This document shows positions 46,832 through 55,010 of a stretch of 64,000 nucleotides of DNA, piece after piece. This DNA comes from a bacterium. Its GTDB lineage: Bacteria > Desulfobacterota > Binatia > HRBIN30 > CADEER01. The notes below the pieces were generated by a model that did no database searches, was not told the origin of the DNA, and saw only the letters and a list, made by a program, of their open reading frames with translations. The position numbers and the translations under genes were made by a program. The number at the start of each line of letters is the position of its first letter. The first letter of the stretch is position 1. The stretch covers positions 257,409 through 321,408 of the forward strand of contig JAHBUY010000003.1 in the NCBI GenBank assembly GCA_019637795.1, in the 5' to 3' direction.

Positions 46832-48304
46832 ATGCGGGTCATCGACTTCATCGGCATCGCGCTGGCGATGGGCGGCGTGCTGCTGCTCGTCAGCTCGCTG
46901 CTGAGCCGGATCGGCAACCGGATCGGATTGCCCGTCAGCCTGCTGTTTCTCGCCATCGGCATGGTGGCCGGCTCCGACGGGCCGGGCGGCATCTGGTTCG
47001 ACCGCTTCGACATCGCCTATGCCTGCGGCACCGCGGCCCTGGTGATGATCCTGTTCGCCGGCGGTCTCAACACCCGCGTCCGCGACGTGCGGCTGGCCGT
47101 CGCGCCGGCGGCGGTCCTCGCCACGGTCGGCGTCGTCGGCATCGCGGCGCTGACCGCGGCCGGCGCCCACTGGCTCGGGCTCACCTGGCCGGAGGCGCTG
47201 TTGATCGGCGCCATCGTCTCCTCGACCGACGCGGCCGCGGTGTTCGCGGTGCTCGAGGGGGTGCCGCTGCGGCGGCGGGTCGCCCGCACCATCGAGTTGG
47301 AGAGCGGCCTCAACGATCCGGTGGCGGTGATCCTCACCACCGCGGCGACCCTGAACCTCGCCGGCGAAGCGCCGGCGGCGTGGACGCTCGCCACCGGCAT
47401 CGTGCTGCAGCTCATCCTCGGTCTCGCGCTCGGCGTGTCGGTCGGCGCGCTCGGCCGCTGGTTGTTGCGCCACGTCCGCCTGTCCACGCCGGCGCTGCTG
47501 CCGACGGTGACCGTGGCGGTGGCGATGATCGCCTACGGGGTCGCCACCGAGCTCGGGGGCAGCGGCTTCCTCGCCGTCTACGTCGCCGGCATCGCGATCG
47601 GCAATGGGGACCTGCCGCACCAGGTGACGCTGCAGCGCTTCCACGAGTCCTTCGCCTGGCTCGCCCAGGTGGCGATGTTCCTCATGCTCGGTCTGCTGGT
47701 GTTTCCTTCCGAGCTGCCAACGGTCGCCGGCCTCGGGCTGCTGCTGGCCCTCTTCCTGGCGATCGTCGCCCGGCCGGTCGTCGTCGCCGTCTGCCTGCTG
47801 CCATTTCGCTTCCAGTGGCGCGAGATCCTCTGCATCGCCTGGTTGGGACTGCGCGGCGCGGTGCCCATCATCCTCGCCACGGTGCCGGTGCTGATGCTCG
47901 GCACGCCGCACGCCCCGGAGCGCGACCTGCTGGACGAGTTCGACCTGGTGTTCTTCGTCGTCGTCATCGGCTCGTTCATTCCCGGCATGACGGTGCGCTG
48001 GTTGCCGCGTCTGTTGCGCCTCGAGGAGCCGGTCGCGCCCGAGCCGGCGGCGTCGATCGACATCACCACCAGCGCCCCGATGCGCGAGGCGCAGCGGACG
48101 TTCTTCATCGCGCCGTCGTCGCCGGCGGCCGATCGCACCCTGAGCGAGCTGCCGCTGCCGCAGGACGTCACCGTCATGCTGATCGTCCGCGGCAGCGAGC
48201 TGATCGCGCCGCGCGGCACCACCCGCCTGAACGTCGGCGACCATGCCTTCGTCCTCTGCGCCCCGCACCGCCTCGCCGCGGTGGCGCGCATCTTCGAAGC
48301 CTAG
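46832..48304 (+). CDS. CvrA/NhaP2-type cation:proton antiporter
   Basis: 490 residues. About twelve helices: GVLLLVSSLLSRIGNRIGLP, VMILFAGGLNT, LIGAIVSSTDAAAVFAVLEG (the ion-binding SSTDAAAV motif) and IELESGLNDPVAVILT. The last 90 residues form a TrkA-C-like domain (LPLPQDVTVMLIVRGSELIA, GTTRLNVGDHAFVLC). These proteins exchange K+ or Na+ for protons in osmotic and pH control. Starts 4 nt after the acetyltransferase stop and is probably co-transcribed. Confidence 0.9.
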   Translation: MRVIDFIGIALAMGGVLLLVSSLLSRIGNRIGLPVSLLFLAIGMVAGSDGPGGIWFDRFDIAYACGTAALVMILFAGGLNTRVRDVRLAVAPAAVLATVGVVGIAALTAAGAHWLGLTWPEALLIGAIVSSTDAAAVFAVLEGVPLRRRVARTIELESGLNDPVAVILTTAATLNLAGEAPAAWTLATGIVLQLILGLALGVSVGALGRWLLRHVRLSTPALLPTVTVAVAMIAYGVATELGGSGFLAVYVAGIAIGNGDLPHQVTLQRFHESFAWLAQVAMFLMLGLLVFPSELPTVAGLGLLLALFLAIVARPVVVAVCLLPFRFQWREILCIAWLGLRGAVPIILATVPVLMLGTPHAPERDLLDEFDLVFFVVVIGSFIPGMTVRWLPRLLRLEEPVAPEPAASIDITTSAPMREAQRTFFIAPSSPAADRTLSELPLPQDVTVMLIVRGSELIAPRGTTRLNVGDHAFVLCAPHRLAAVARIFEA

Positions 48305-48334
48305 GCCAGTCCAGCCGGGCGCGACGCGCGGGCC

Positions 48335-51300
48335 TCAGAACGTCCAGCGCACCGGCACCCGGGGATCCGGGTGGTAGGCGCAGAAGGCGCCGGTGCGGAT
48401 GGTGGTATCGAAATAGAGGCCGAGGTCGCGATTGGCGGCGGCGATGCGGCGGATGGCGGAGCGGATCGCCCGCGTCACGTTGAGACGGGCGCGCTCGGCG
48501 CGGGTCGATCCCGGCCGCGCCCGGCCGTGCAGCCCGACGGCGCGCGCCAGCTCGCGCGACAGGAAGTCGATCTCGCGCCGCACCGCCTCGGCGCGCGCCG
48601 GATCGTTGAAGCGCTCCGCCTCGGCGAGCTGCTCGCGCAGGTCGCCGAGTTGGCTGCGATAGGCGGCGCGCGCCTGCTCGTCGAGCAGCGCGTGCGCGCC
48701 GGCCGCCTCGTCGACGGCGAGCCCCGCCTGCCGCGCCGCGGCCTCCTCCGTGCCGCCGGTTTCGACCGCCACGCCCTGCTCGGCGCCGGCGAGGAGCAGG
48801 GCGTGCACTTCGGCGCTCGGCTGTTGGAGGAGCGCGGCGAGGTAGCGCAGGCCGCTGGTGTCGCGCAGGCGGACGACGTCGCCGCCGATGCCGACGGTCC
48901 AGTACTCGCCCTCGCGGCGGAACTGGCCGTCCTGCGGCCCCGGCGGGCGGGCGGCGGGGCGCGCCCCGGCCTTGACCGGGAAGCGGAGCACGCGGCCGTT
49001 GGACCCATCACGCCCGGACGCCGGCCCGCCGCGGCCGCTCTCGGCCGCGGCGGCAACGGCGCCGCTGAGCGCCTCGCGCTGCGGCACCTCCAGGCGTTCG
49101 AGCGCCGTCAGGCGGCGGCTGATCAGCTCCATGCCCAGGCGCTCGGCGGCGGCGCGGGCGCGGCGCAGCAGCGGGTCGGCACGCGCCGTCTCGCCGCGCG
49201 CCCACAGGGCGGCGCCGTAGTCGCACTCGATGGCCGCCAGCCAGGCCGGCCCCTGGGCCCGCGTCGCCTCCTCGATGGCGTGGCGGAAGTGGCGCTCGGC
49301 GTCGTCCCACTGACCGAGGTGGGCGGCGAGGGTGCCGAGCGGGTGGGAGGCGGGACCGAAGATGACGTGCGGCCCGAGGCCCATGTTGCGGCCGGCGAAC
49401 GGCAGCAACCCGCGGTAGAGGATGGCGGCGCGGCGGCCGTCGGCGAGCGCCAGCGCCAGCTCGGCGAGGTAGGGCAACAGCGGGTGCCAGACGTTGCGCC
49501 GCTGCAGGGCGACGAAATCGTCCGCCGCCAGCAGCTCGTACTCGCGGCGCGCGTCGGCCGCGCGCCCCAGATCGGCGTAGAGCACCGCCAGCAGGCAGCG
49601 CGCCGCCGGGATCGTCGGCGCCTGCTCGGCCCACAGGCGCGCCGTCGGCTCGATCTCCGCCAGGCGGCCCTGGGCGCGGCGGGCGACGAACACCTGGATG
49701 CCGGCGCTCATGAACGCGGCGCGATCGCCGATGCGCTGCCCGAACGCGAGCACCCGTTCGCTGTGGCTCACCACCTCCTCGAACTTGCCGGCCCAGAGCA
49801 GGCGCAGGCCGCGCAGGGCGCTGGCGAAACCGAGGAACTTGGGCGCTTGGCGCGCCTCGGCGAGGCGCGCGTAGGTCTCGTACTCGCGGTCGAAGCCGGT
49901 GACGTCGCCGACCTCCCACAGATCCATCAGCCGCCACGTGCGGCCCTGCAAGGCCGTCTCGGGCTCGCCGATCCGATCGGCGAGCCGCACCGCCTCGTCG
50001 GCCAGGGCCAGCCGTTCCTCCACTTCGGCGGAGTCCCAGGCGGCGAAGTGGCGGGCGTTGAGAACGTACGCCAGCGTCGCCAGGTCGGGGAGCCGGCGGG
50101 CCGCCGCGACCGCCGCCTGGCTGAGCGTCTCGCGGCGTTCGGCATCGGCGGAGAAGTGCAGTTCGACCGCCAGGCGGACGGCGACGCGCGGCCACAGTGG
50201 ATCGGACTCCGGCAGTCCGCGCAGCGCCTCCTCGAGCAGAGCGACGTTCTCCGCGTCGACGACGCCGCGCGGCAGCCCGAAACCGAGCCCGGCGACGCCG
50301 AGGGCGGCGCGCGCCACCTCCTGCGCGCGGCCGAGCCGGCGCGCCTGCTCGGCGGCGGCGTGGAACGTCGCCCTGGCGCTGTCGTTGGCCCACGCCGCGG
50401 CCTGCATTTCCCCGAGCTGCAGTCGCAGCTCGAGCGCCGCCCCGGCATCGGGCGCGGCGAGCAGGGCGTGCGCCTGCAGCGCCCGCTCGAGATGGCGCAC
50501 CGCGGCCTCGTAGGCGAGCATGTCGCCGGCGCGCGCGGCGGCGCGCACGTCGTAGGCGATCGCCTTCGCCGCCGCCTCGCTGGAGGCGGCGTGGGCGAAG
50601 TGATGGGCGAGCTCGTCGAGGTGCGGACCCAGGTCGGCGGCGTGCAGCCGTTCCAGCGCCTCGCCGACCCGTTGGTGCCAGGTCATGCGGGCGTCGCTCG
50701 ACATCGCCTCGTAGAGCGCTTCGCGGGTGAGCGCGTGGGCGAAGCCGTAGCGCGGCACGGCGCCGCGCCGGCGGACGATCACCGCGGCGGCCTCGGCGGC
50801 GGCGAGCGCCTCGACGACGGCGCCGCCCTCGTCCTCGAGCGTCGCCCGCAGGGTGGCGAGATCGAACTCGCGGCCGATCACCGCCGCCGCTTCCAGGACG
50901 CGGACGCAGGCCGGCGGCAACGGCCGCAGGCGTTCGTGGATGGTGGCGCGGATGCTGCCCGGCAGGCGCAGGGTCAGCGTCGCCGGCAGGCGGCCGCCGC
51001 CCTCCGCCAGCAACAGGCGGACGATCTCGTCGACGAAGAACGGATTGCCGTCGGTCAGCGCGTGCAGGTGCTCGACCAGGCCGGGCGCCGGCTCGACGCC
51101 GGCGGCGGCGCGCACGAAGCGCGCCGTCTCGTCGCGAGCCCAACCGGCGAGGGGCAGGCGCACGCCGGCGCGGCCGATGCCGCCCAGCAGCCGGCTGTGG
51201 TCGGACTCCGGCGCGCCGCCGCCCTCGCGGCAGGTGCCGATGACGAGCAGGCGCGCGCCGTCCAGATCGCGAGCGACGAAGCTGAGCAGCCGCAGCGACG

Positions 51301-51823
51301 CGTCGTCCGCCGCCTGCAGGTCGTCGAGCAGCAGGACCAGCGGCATCGTCTCCGCCACCTGGCGGAGGAAGCGGGCGATGGCGTCGAAGAGCGGAAAGCG
51401 CGCGTGCTCGCTGTCGAGCCCCGGGGCCGCCGCCGGGCACGGCACCTCGGGCAGGCGCTCGCGCAGCTCCGGCAGCAGATGCGCGATCAGATCGGCGCGG
51501 GCGCCGAGCGCAGCGCGCAGGCGCGCGTCGTCGAGGCCGCGGGTGACGTGGCGCAGCAGCACGGTCCAGGGCCAGAACGCCGGCGCGCCCTCCCCCTCCC
51601 AGCAGCGCGCCCAGGAAACGCGCGCCGCGCCGGGATCGGTGCCGATCTGCAACTCGGTCGCCAGGCGCGTCTTGCCGATGCCGGCCTCGCCGACGATGAG
51701 GAACAGGCGGCCCCGCCCCTCGATCGCGTCGCGCAGACCGGCCTGCAATTCCGCCAACTCCCGCTCACGGCCGACGAACGCGCGACCCGAGGCGCCCGGC
51801 GTGGGCTCCAGATGACTGTTCAC
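48335..51823 (-). CDS. Large STAND-type AAA ATPase (1162 aa)
   Basis: N-terminal NTPase: AFVGRERELAELQAGL, Walker A LIVGEAGIGKTRLA, Walker B PLVLLLDDLQAADDAS, as in MalT/AfsR-like and cyclase-associated STAND proteins. The middle (about 400-900) is TPR-like helical repeats. Residues about 980-1160 form a second conserved module (EGEYWTVGIGGDVVRLRDTS, GLRYLAALLQQPSAEV, VTRAIRSAIRRIAAANRDLG, then TGAFCAYHPDP). No cyclase or LuxR domain is present, so it is a predicted ATP-switched scaffold or sensor. The start is taken at GTG 51823, which has GGAGGG upstream; GTG 51841 is an alternative. Confidence 0.82.
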   Translation of the reverse strand: MNSHLEPTPGASGRAFVGRERELAELQAGLRDAIEGRGRLFLIVGEAGIGKTRLATELQIGTDPGAARVSWARCWEGEGAPAFWPWTVLLRHVTRGLDDARLRAALGARADLIAHLLPELRERLPEVPCPAAAPGLDSEHARFPLFDAIARFLRQVAETMPLVLLLDDLQAADDASLRLLSFVARDLDGARLLVIGTCREGGGAPESDHSRLLGGIGRAGVRLPLAGWARDETARFVRAAAGVEPAPGLVEHLHALTDGNPFFVDEIVRLLLAEGGGRLPATLTLRLPGSIRATIHERLRPLPPACVRVLEAAAVIGREFDLATLRATLEDEGGAVVEALAAAEAAAVIVRRRGAVPRYGFAHALTREALYEAMSSDARMTWHQRVGEALERLHAADLGPHLDELAHHFAHAASSEAAAKAIAYDVRAAARAGDMLAYEAAVRHLERALQAHALLAAPDAGAALELRLQLGEMQAAAWANDSARATFHAAAEQARRLGRAQEVARAALGVAGLGFGLPRGVVDAENVALLEEALRGLPESDPLWPRVAVRLAVELHFSADAERRETLSQAAVAAARRLPDLATLAYVLNARHFAAWDSAEVEERLALADEAVRLADRIGEPETALQGRTWRLMDLWEVGDVTGFDREYETYARLAEARQAPKFLGFASALRGLRLLWAGKFEEVVSHSERVLAFGQRIGDRAAFMSAGIQVFVARRAQGRLAEIEPTARLWAEQAPTIPAARCLLAVLYADLGRAADARREYELLAADDFVALQRRNVWHPLLPYLAELALALADGRRAAILYRGLLPFAGRNMGLGPHVIFGPASHPLGTLAAHLGQWDDAERHFRHAIEEATRAQGPAWLAAIECDYGAALWARGETARADPLLRRARAAAERLGMELISRRLTALERLEVPQREALSGAVAAAAESGRGGPASGRDGSNGRVLRFPVKAGARPAARPPGPQDGQFRREGEYWTVGIGGDVVRLRDTSGLRYLAALLQQPSAEVHALLLAGAEQGVAVETGGTEEAAARQAGLAVDEAAGAHALLDEQARAAYRSQLGDLREQLAEAERFNDPARAEAVRREIDFLSRELARAVGLHGRARPGSTRAERARLNVTRAIRSAIRRIAAANRDLGLYFDTTIRTGAFCAYHPDPRVPVRWTF

Positions 51824-51946
51824 GCCGCCCGCGCCCTCCACCTGGCGATCCGCGTGCCGACGTTCCGCGCGCGGCCTCCCTCTCGCATCGTCCGAGCCCT
51901 ACCGCAGCGAAACATTGAAGGCTACTCTACGGGCGTGGCCCTCGAC

Positions 51947-52717
51947 ATGACGGACGTCACATCGATTCCCGCTCCCTCGCGCCGGCTGTTGCTGCTCGAG
52001 GGGCGAGCGCTGCTCGAGCTGGCGGCGCTGCTGCCGGCCTACCCGGTGCTGCGCCGCGCCCCGGCCGGCGACGGCCATGCGGTGCTCGTCCTGCCCGGCC
52101 TGATGGCGAGCGACTTCTCCACCCGCGCGTTGCGCCGCTTCCTGCGCGACAAGGGGTACCAGGCGCACGGCTGGAAGCAGGGCCGCAACCTGGGGCCATC
52201 AGAGGCGCTGATCGCGGCCATGGTCCAGCGGCTGACGGACGTCCACCGCCGCAGCGGCCGCCGCGTCAGTCTCATCGGCTGGAGCCTGGGCGGCATCTAC
52301 GCCCGCGAGCTGGCGCGCGCCATGCCGGACCTGGTGCGGCAGGTGATCACCCTCGCCAGCCCCTTCCGCGACCTCGACGCGGTGAACGTGCCGCGCTTTC
52401 TCCAGGGCCGGGCGCGCCGCCGCAACCCGGTGGGCGACGATGCCCTGGTGCGCGCCCGCCTGCGGGCGCCGCTGCCGGTGCCGACGACGGCGATCTTCAG
52501 CCACAGCGACGGCATCACCGCCGGCGAGAGCTGTCGCGCCGACGCCGCGCCGCGCACCGAGAACCTCGAGGTCGAGAGCAGCCATCTCGGCATCGGCCAC
52601 CACCCGGTGGTGCTGCTGACCATCGCCGACCGGCTGGCGCAGCCGGAAGGGTCCTGGCGCCCCTTCGTACCGCCGCGCGGCTGGCGCTTCCCGCTGGTGC
52701 CGCGGGTCGTCGCGTAG
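51947..52717 (+). CDS. Alpha/beta-hydrolase (lipase/esterase type)
   Basis: 256 residues. VLVLPGLMASDFSTRALRRF opens the fold, VSLIGWSLGGIYARELARAM holds the nucleophile elbow G-W-S-L-G-G, followed by QVITLASPFRDLDAVNVP. Acid and His are expected in FSHSDGITAGESC and VESSHLGIGHHP. Activity on lipids or polyesters is possible. GTG 51935 is an alternative start, 6 nt after TACTCT, a possible -10 box. Confidence 0.85.
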   Translation: MTDVTSIPAPSRRLLLLEGRALLELAALLPAYPVLRRAPAGDGHAVLVLPGLMASDFSTRALRRFLRDKGYQAHGWKQGRNLGPSEALIAAMVQRLTDVHRRSGRRVSLIGWSLGGIYARELARAMPDLVRQVITLASPFRDLDAVNVPRFLQGRARRRNPVGDDALVRARLRAPLPVPTTAIFSHSDGITAGESCRADAAPRTENLEVESSHLGIGHHPVVLLTIADRLAQPEGSWRPFVPPRGWRFPLVPRVVA

Positions 52718-52730
52718 CCCCGCCGTCGCG

Positions 52731-53558
52731 TCAGCGGACGCGCCGCAGGTGCTCCGTGATCGCCTGCAGCCAGGCGGCGGGGTTCTCGATCTGCGGGCTG
52801 TGCGCCGCGTCGGGGATGCGCACCAGGCGGGCGCCGGGGATGCCGGCCGCCAGCTCGTGCGCCGGCGCCAGGAACCCGGCGTCCTGCTCGCCGACGAGGA
52901 CCGTCGTCGGGCAGTCGATCTCGCCGAGGCGATCGGTGAGGGGCTGCTGATCCAGCAGTTCCAGGGTGAGCACCGCGAACGCCTCGGGATCCATCGCCGT
53001 GAAGCGGCGGTGGCGGCGCTCCCAGTAGGCCTCGCCCCACTCGGCTGCGAGCCGGCGCTCGGCGGCTGGGCGGTCGGGCTCGTCGCCGGCGCGGGCGCGC
53101 AGCAGGGCCGCCAGGGTCGCCATGCCGTCCGAACGCGCGATCGCGCCGGCGGCGGCGAACGCGGCCCGCGGCATGCGGTCGGGGGCGCGCGCCGCGGTAT
53201 CCATCAGCACCAGCGAGGCGACCCGCTGCGGATGGGCGAGCGCGAAGCGCAGGGCGATCATGCCGCCCATCGAGTGTCCGAGCAGATCGCAGCGGCCGAT
53301 GCCGCGCGCCGCGAGCAGGCCGGCGAGGTCGTCGACGAGCTGCGCGAACGAGTAGCCCCCCGGATCGCCGGTGTTGGTCGAATCGCCGTGGCCGCGATGG
53401 TCGTAGATGACGGTGCGCCCGAGCGCGACCAGCGCCGGCAGACGCTCGCGGAAGTCGTCGCGGAATCCGGTCAGACCGTGCACGAGCACCAGCGGGCGAT
53501 CGCCGGCGCCGAGGTCCTCGTAGGCGAGCTCGACTCCATTGACGGTGACGGCGGGCAT
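52731..53558 (-). CDS. Alpha/beta-hydrolase (lactonase/esterase type)
   Basis: 275 residues from ATG 53558 (MPAVTVNGVELAY); an upstream ATG at 53594 is less likely. LVLVHGLTGFRDDFRERLPA supplies the oxyanion loop, LLGHSMGGMIALRFALAHPQ the nucleophile Ser, VLVGEQDAGFLAPAHELAAG the acid region, RIPDAAHSPQIENPAAWLQ the His. The layout resembles 3-oxoadipate enol-lactonase (PcaD)-like hydrolases. Convergent with the other hydrolase. Confidence 0.87.
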   Translation of the reverse strand: MPAVTVNGVELAYEDLGAGDRPLVLVHGLTGFRDDFRERLPALVALGRTVIYDHRGHGDSTNTGDPGGYSFAQLVDDLAGLLAARGIGRCDLLGHSMGGMIALRFALAHPQRVASLVLMDTAARAPDRMPRAAFAAAGAIARSDGMATLAALLRARAGDEPDRPAAERRLAAEWGEAYWERRHRRFTAMDPEAFAVLTLELLDQQPLTDRLGEIDCPTTVLVGEQDAGFLAPAHELAAGIPGARLVRIPDAAHSPQIENPAAWLQAITEHLRRVR

Positions 53559-53641
53559 GGGCGCACTGTACCGGGCCCCACCCGCGGCCGCCATCGCATC
53601 TTGCCTCGCGCCCGGCCGACTGCGAGGGTCGGCGCGCGGCG

Positions 53642-54220
53642 ATGGCGATCTTCCTCATCCGACACGGCGAGACGGCGCTGAACGCGGCGCGCGTCGTGCA
53701 GACGCCGGAGACGCCGTTGAGCGCGCGCGGGCTGGCGCAGGCCGACGCGCTGGCGCGGCGGCTGGCCGGCGAGGGCGTGACGGCCATCCTGTCGAGCGAT
53801 CTGCCGCGCGCGGTGATGACGGCGGAGAAGATCCGCCAGGCCTGCGGCGCGCCGCTCACCCTCGATGCGAGCCTGCAGGAGCGGAACTTCGGCGACGCCC
53901 GCGGCCAGCCCTACAGCGCGCTGGGCGTGGACATCCTCTCCTCGACCTACGAGCCGCCGGGCGGCGAGTCGTGGACGGCGTTTCGCGCCCGGGTCGAGAC
54001 CGCCTGGACGCGCATCGTCGCCGCGCACGCGGCGACCGGCGGCAACCTGGCGGTCGTCACCCACGGCCTCGTCTGCCACGTGCTCGCCGACCGTCACCTG
54101 CAGCTCGCCGCCGAGACGCCGCGCGGCGCCTGGCACAACGCCTCGTTGACCGTCGTCGACGCCGCGCCGCCGTGGACCGTCCGCGTGCTCAACTGCACGC
54201 GCCATCTCGATCAGCCCTGA
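53642..54220 (+). CDS. Histidine phosphatase (phosphoglycerate-mutase-like)
   Basis: 192 residues. FLIRHGETALNAARVVQT carries the phosphorylated His (RHGET), AILSSDLPRAVMTAEKI the second Arg, and VVTHGLVCHVLADRHL the second His. Cobalamin, phosphosugar or small-molecule phosphatases share this layout. The 3' end overlaps the convergent endonuclease III gene by 10 bp. Confidence 0.88.
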   Translation: MAIFLIRHGETALNAARVVQTPETPLSARGLAQADALARRLAGEGVTAILSSDLPRAVMTAEKIRQACGAPLTLDASLQERNFGDARGQPYSALGVDILSSTYEPPGGESWTAFRARVETAWTRIVAAHAATGGNLAVVTHGLVCHVLADRHLQLAAETPRGAWHNASLTVVDAAPPWTVRVLNCTRHLDQP

Positions 54221-54885
54221 GGGGCGCGGGCGGCGCGCCGCCGGCGCTCGCGCTGGGCGCGCGCCCGGCTGGCGGCCCAGGAGCAGATCGGGCAGCGGGA
54301 GAAGTCGTGGCCGCGCGCCGGACAGTGCTGGCGCCCGAAGTAGATCATCTGCAGGTGCAGGCGATTCCACGCGGCGGGCGGGAAGAGACGGGTGAGGTCG
54401 CGCTCGGTGCGCTCGACGCTGCTGCCGTTCGACAGCCCCCAGCGCGCCGCCAGGCGGTGGATGTGGGTGTCGACCGGGAACGCCGGCTGGCCGAACGCCT
54501 GCGACATCACGACGCTGGCGGTCTTGTGGCCGACGCCCGGCAGCGCTTCGAGGGCGGCGAAATCCTGCGGCACGCGGCCGCCGTGTCGCGCCACCAGTTG
54601 CTCCGCCAGGGCCTTCAGATTCTTCGCCTTCGACGGCGCCAGGCCGCAGGAACGGATCAGGCCGAGGATCTCGTCCACCGACAGCCGCGCCATGGCGCGC
54701 GGCGTCGGCGCCCGCGCGAACAGCGCCGGCGTGACCAGATTGACCCGGGCGTCCGTGCACTGCGCCGACAGCACCACCGCCACCAGCAGGGTGAAGGCGT
54801 CCCGGTGGTCGAGCGGGATCGGCACCTCCGGATAGAGCTGGTCGAGGATGGCGCTGATGCGTCGGGCCTTGTCGGCGCGGGTCAT
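54211..54885 (-). CDS. nth: Endonuclease III-like DNA glycosylase with reduced Fe-S motif
   Basis: 224 residues from ATG 54885 (MTRADKARRI). The helix-hairpin-helix LEALPGVGHKTASVVMSQAF contains the catalytic Lys and VDTHIHRLAARWG the Asp; both are intact, so glycosylase/lyase chemistry on oxidised pyrimidines is expected. The 4Fe-4S loop, normally C-x6-C-x2-C-x5-C, reads CPARGHDFSRCPIC with no fourth Cys before the basic tail. The cluster may be lost or use another ligand. Confidence 0.88.
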   Translation of the reverse strand: MTRADKARRISAILDQLYPEVPIPLDHRDAFTLLVAVVLSAQCTDARVNLVTPALFARAPTPRAMARLSVDEILGLIRSCGLAPSKAKNLKALAEQLVARHGGRVPQDFAALEALPGVGHKTASVVMSQAFGQPAFPVDTHIHRLAARWGLSNGSSVERTERDLTRLFPPAAWNRLHLQMIYFGRQHCPARGHDFSRCPICSWAASRARAQRERRRRAARAPQG

Positions 54886-54973
54886 CTCGACGGCCACTAC
54901 CACGTTGGGAGAGGGCGGCGCAGCGTGCCCGCCGCGCACCGTTGCGACGATCAGGGCGCGGCCCGACGCTTGC

Positions 54974-55001
54974 TTGACATCATCGGGACCCCCGCTATCG
55001 T
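54974..55001 (+). promoter_or_regulatory. Candidate promoter of the penicillin-binding protein gene
   Basis: TTGACA (54974-54979), 16-bp spacer, TATCGT (54996-55001). Only 9 nt separate the -10 box from ATG 55011, so the message could be leaderless or the start may be further downstream. Confidence 0.55.
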
Positions 55002-55010
55002 CGAGGCGCC

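Noticed and set aside
48371-52717. A 1448-residue plus-strand ORF covering the STAND ATPase region.
   Set aside because: Only its last part (51947-52717) is a real hydrolase. The rest lies opposite the ATPase, is Arg/Gln/Gly-rich and shows no motif; it is open because of GC bias.
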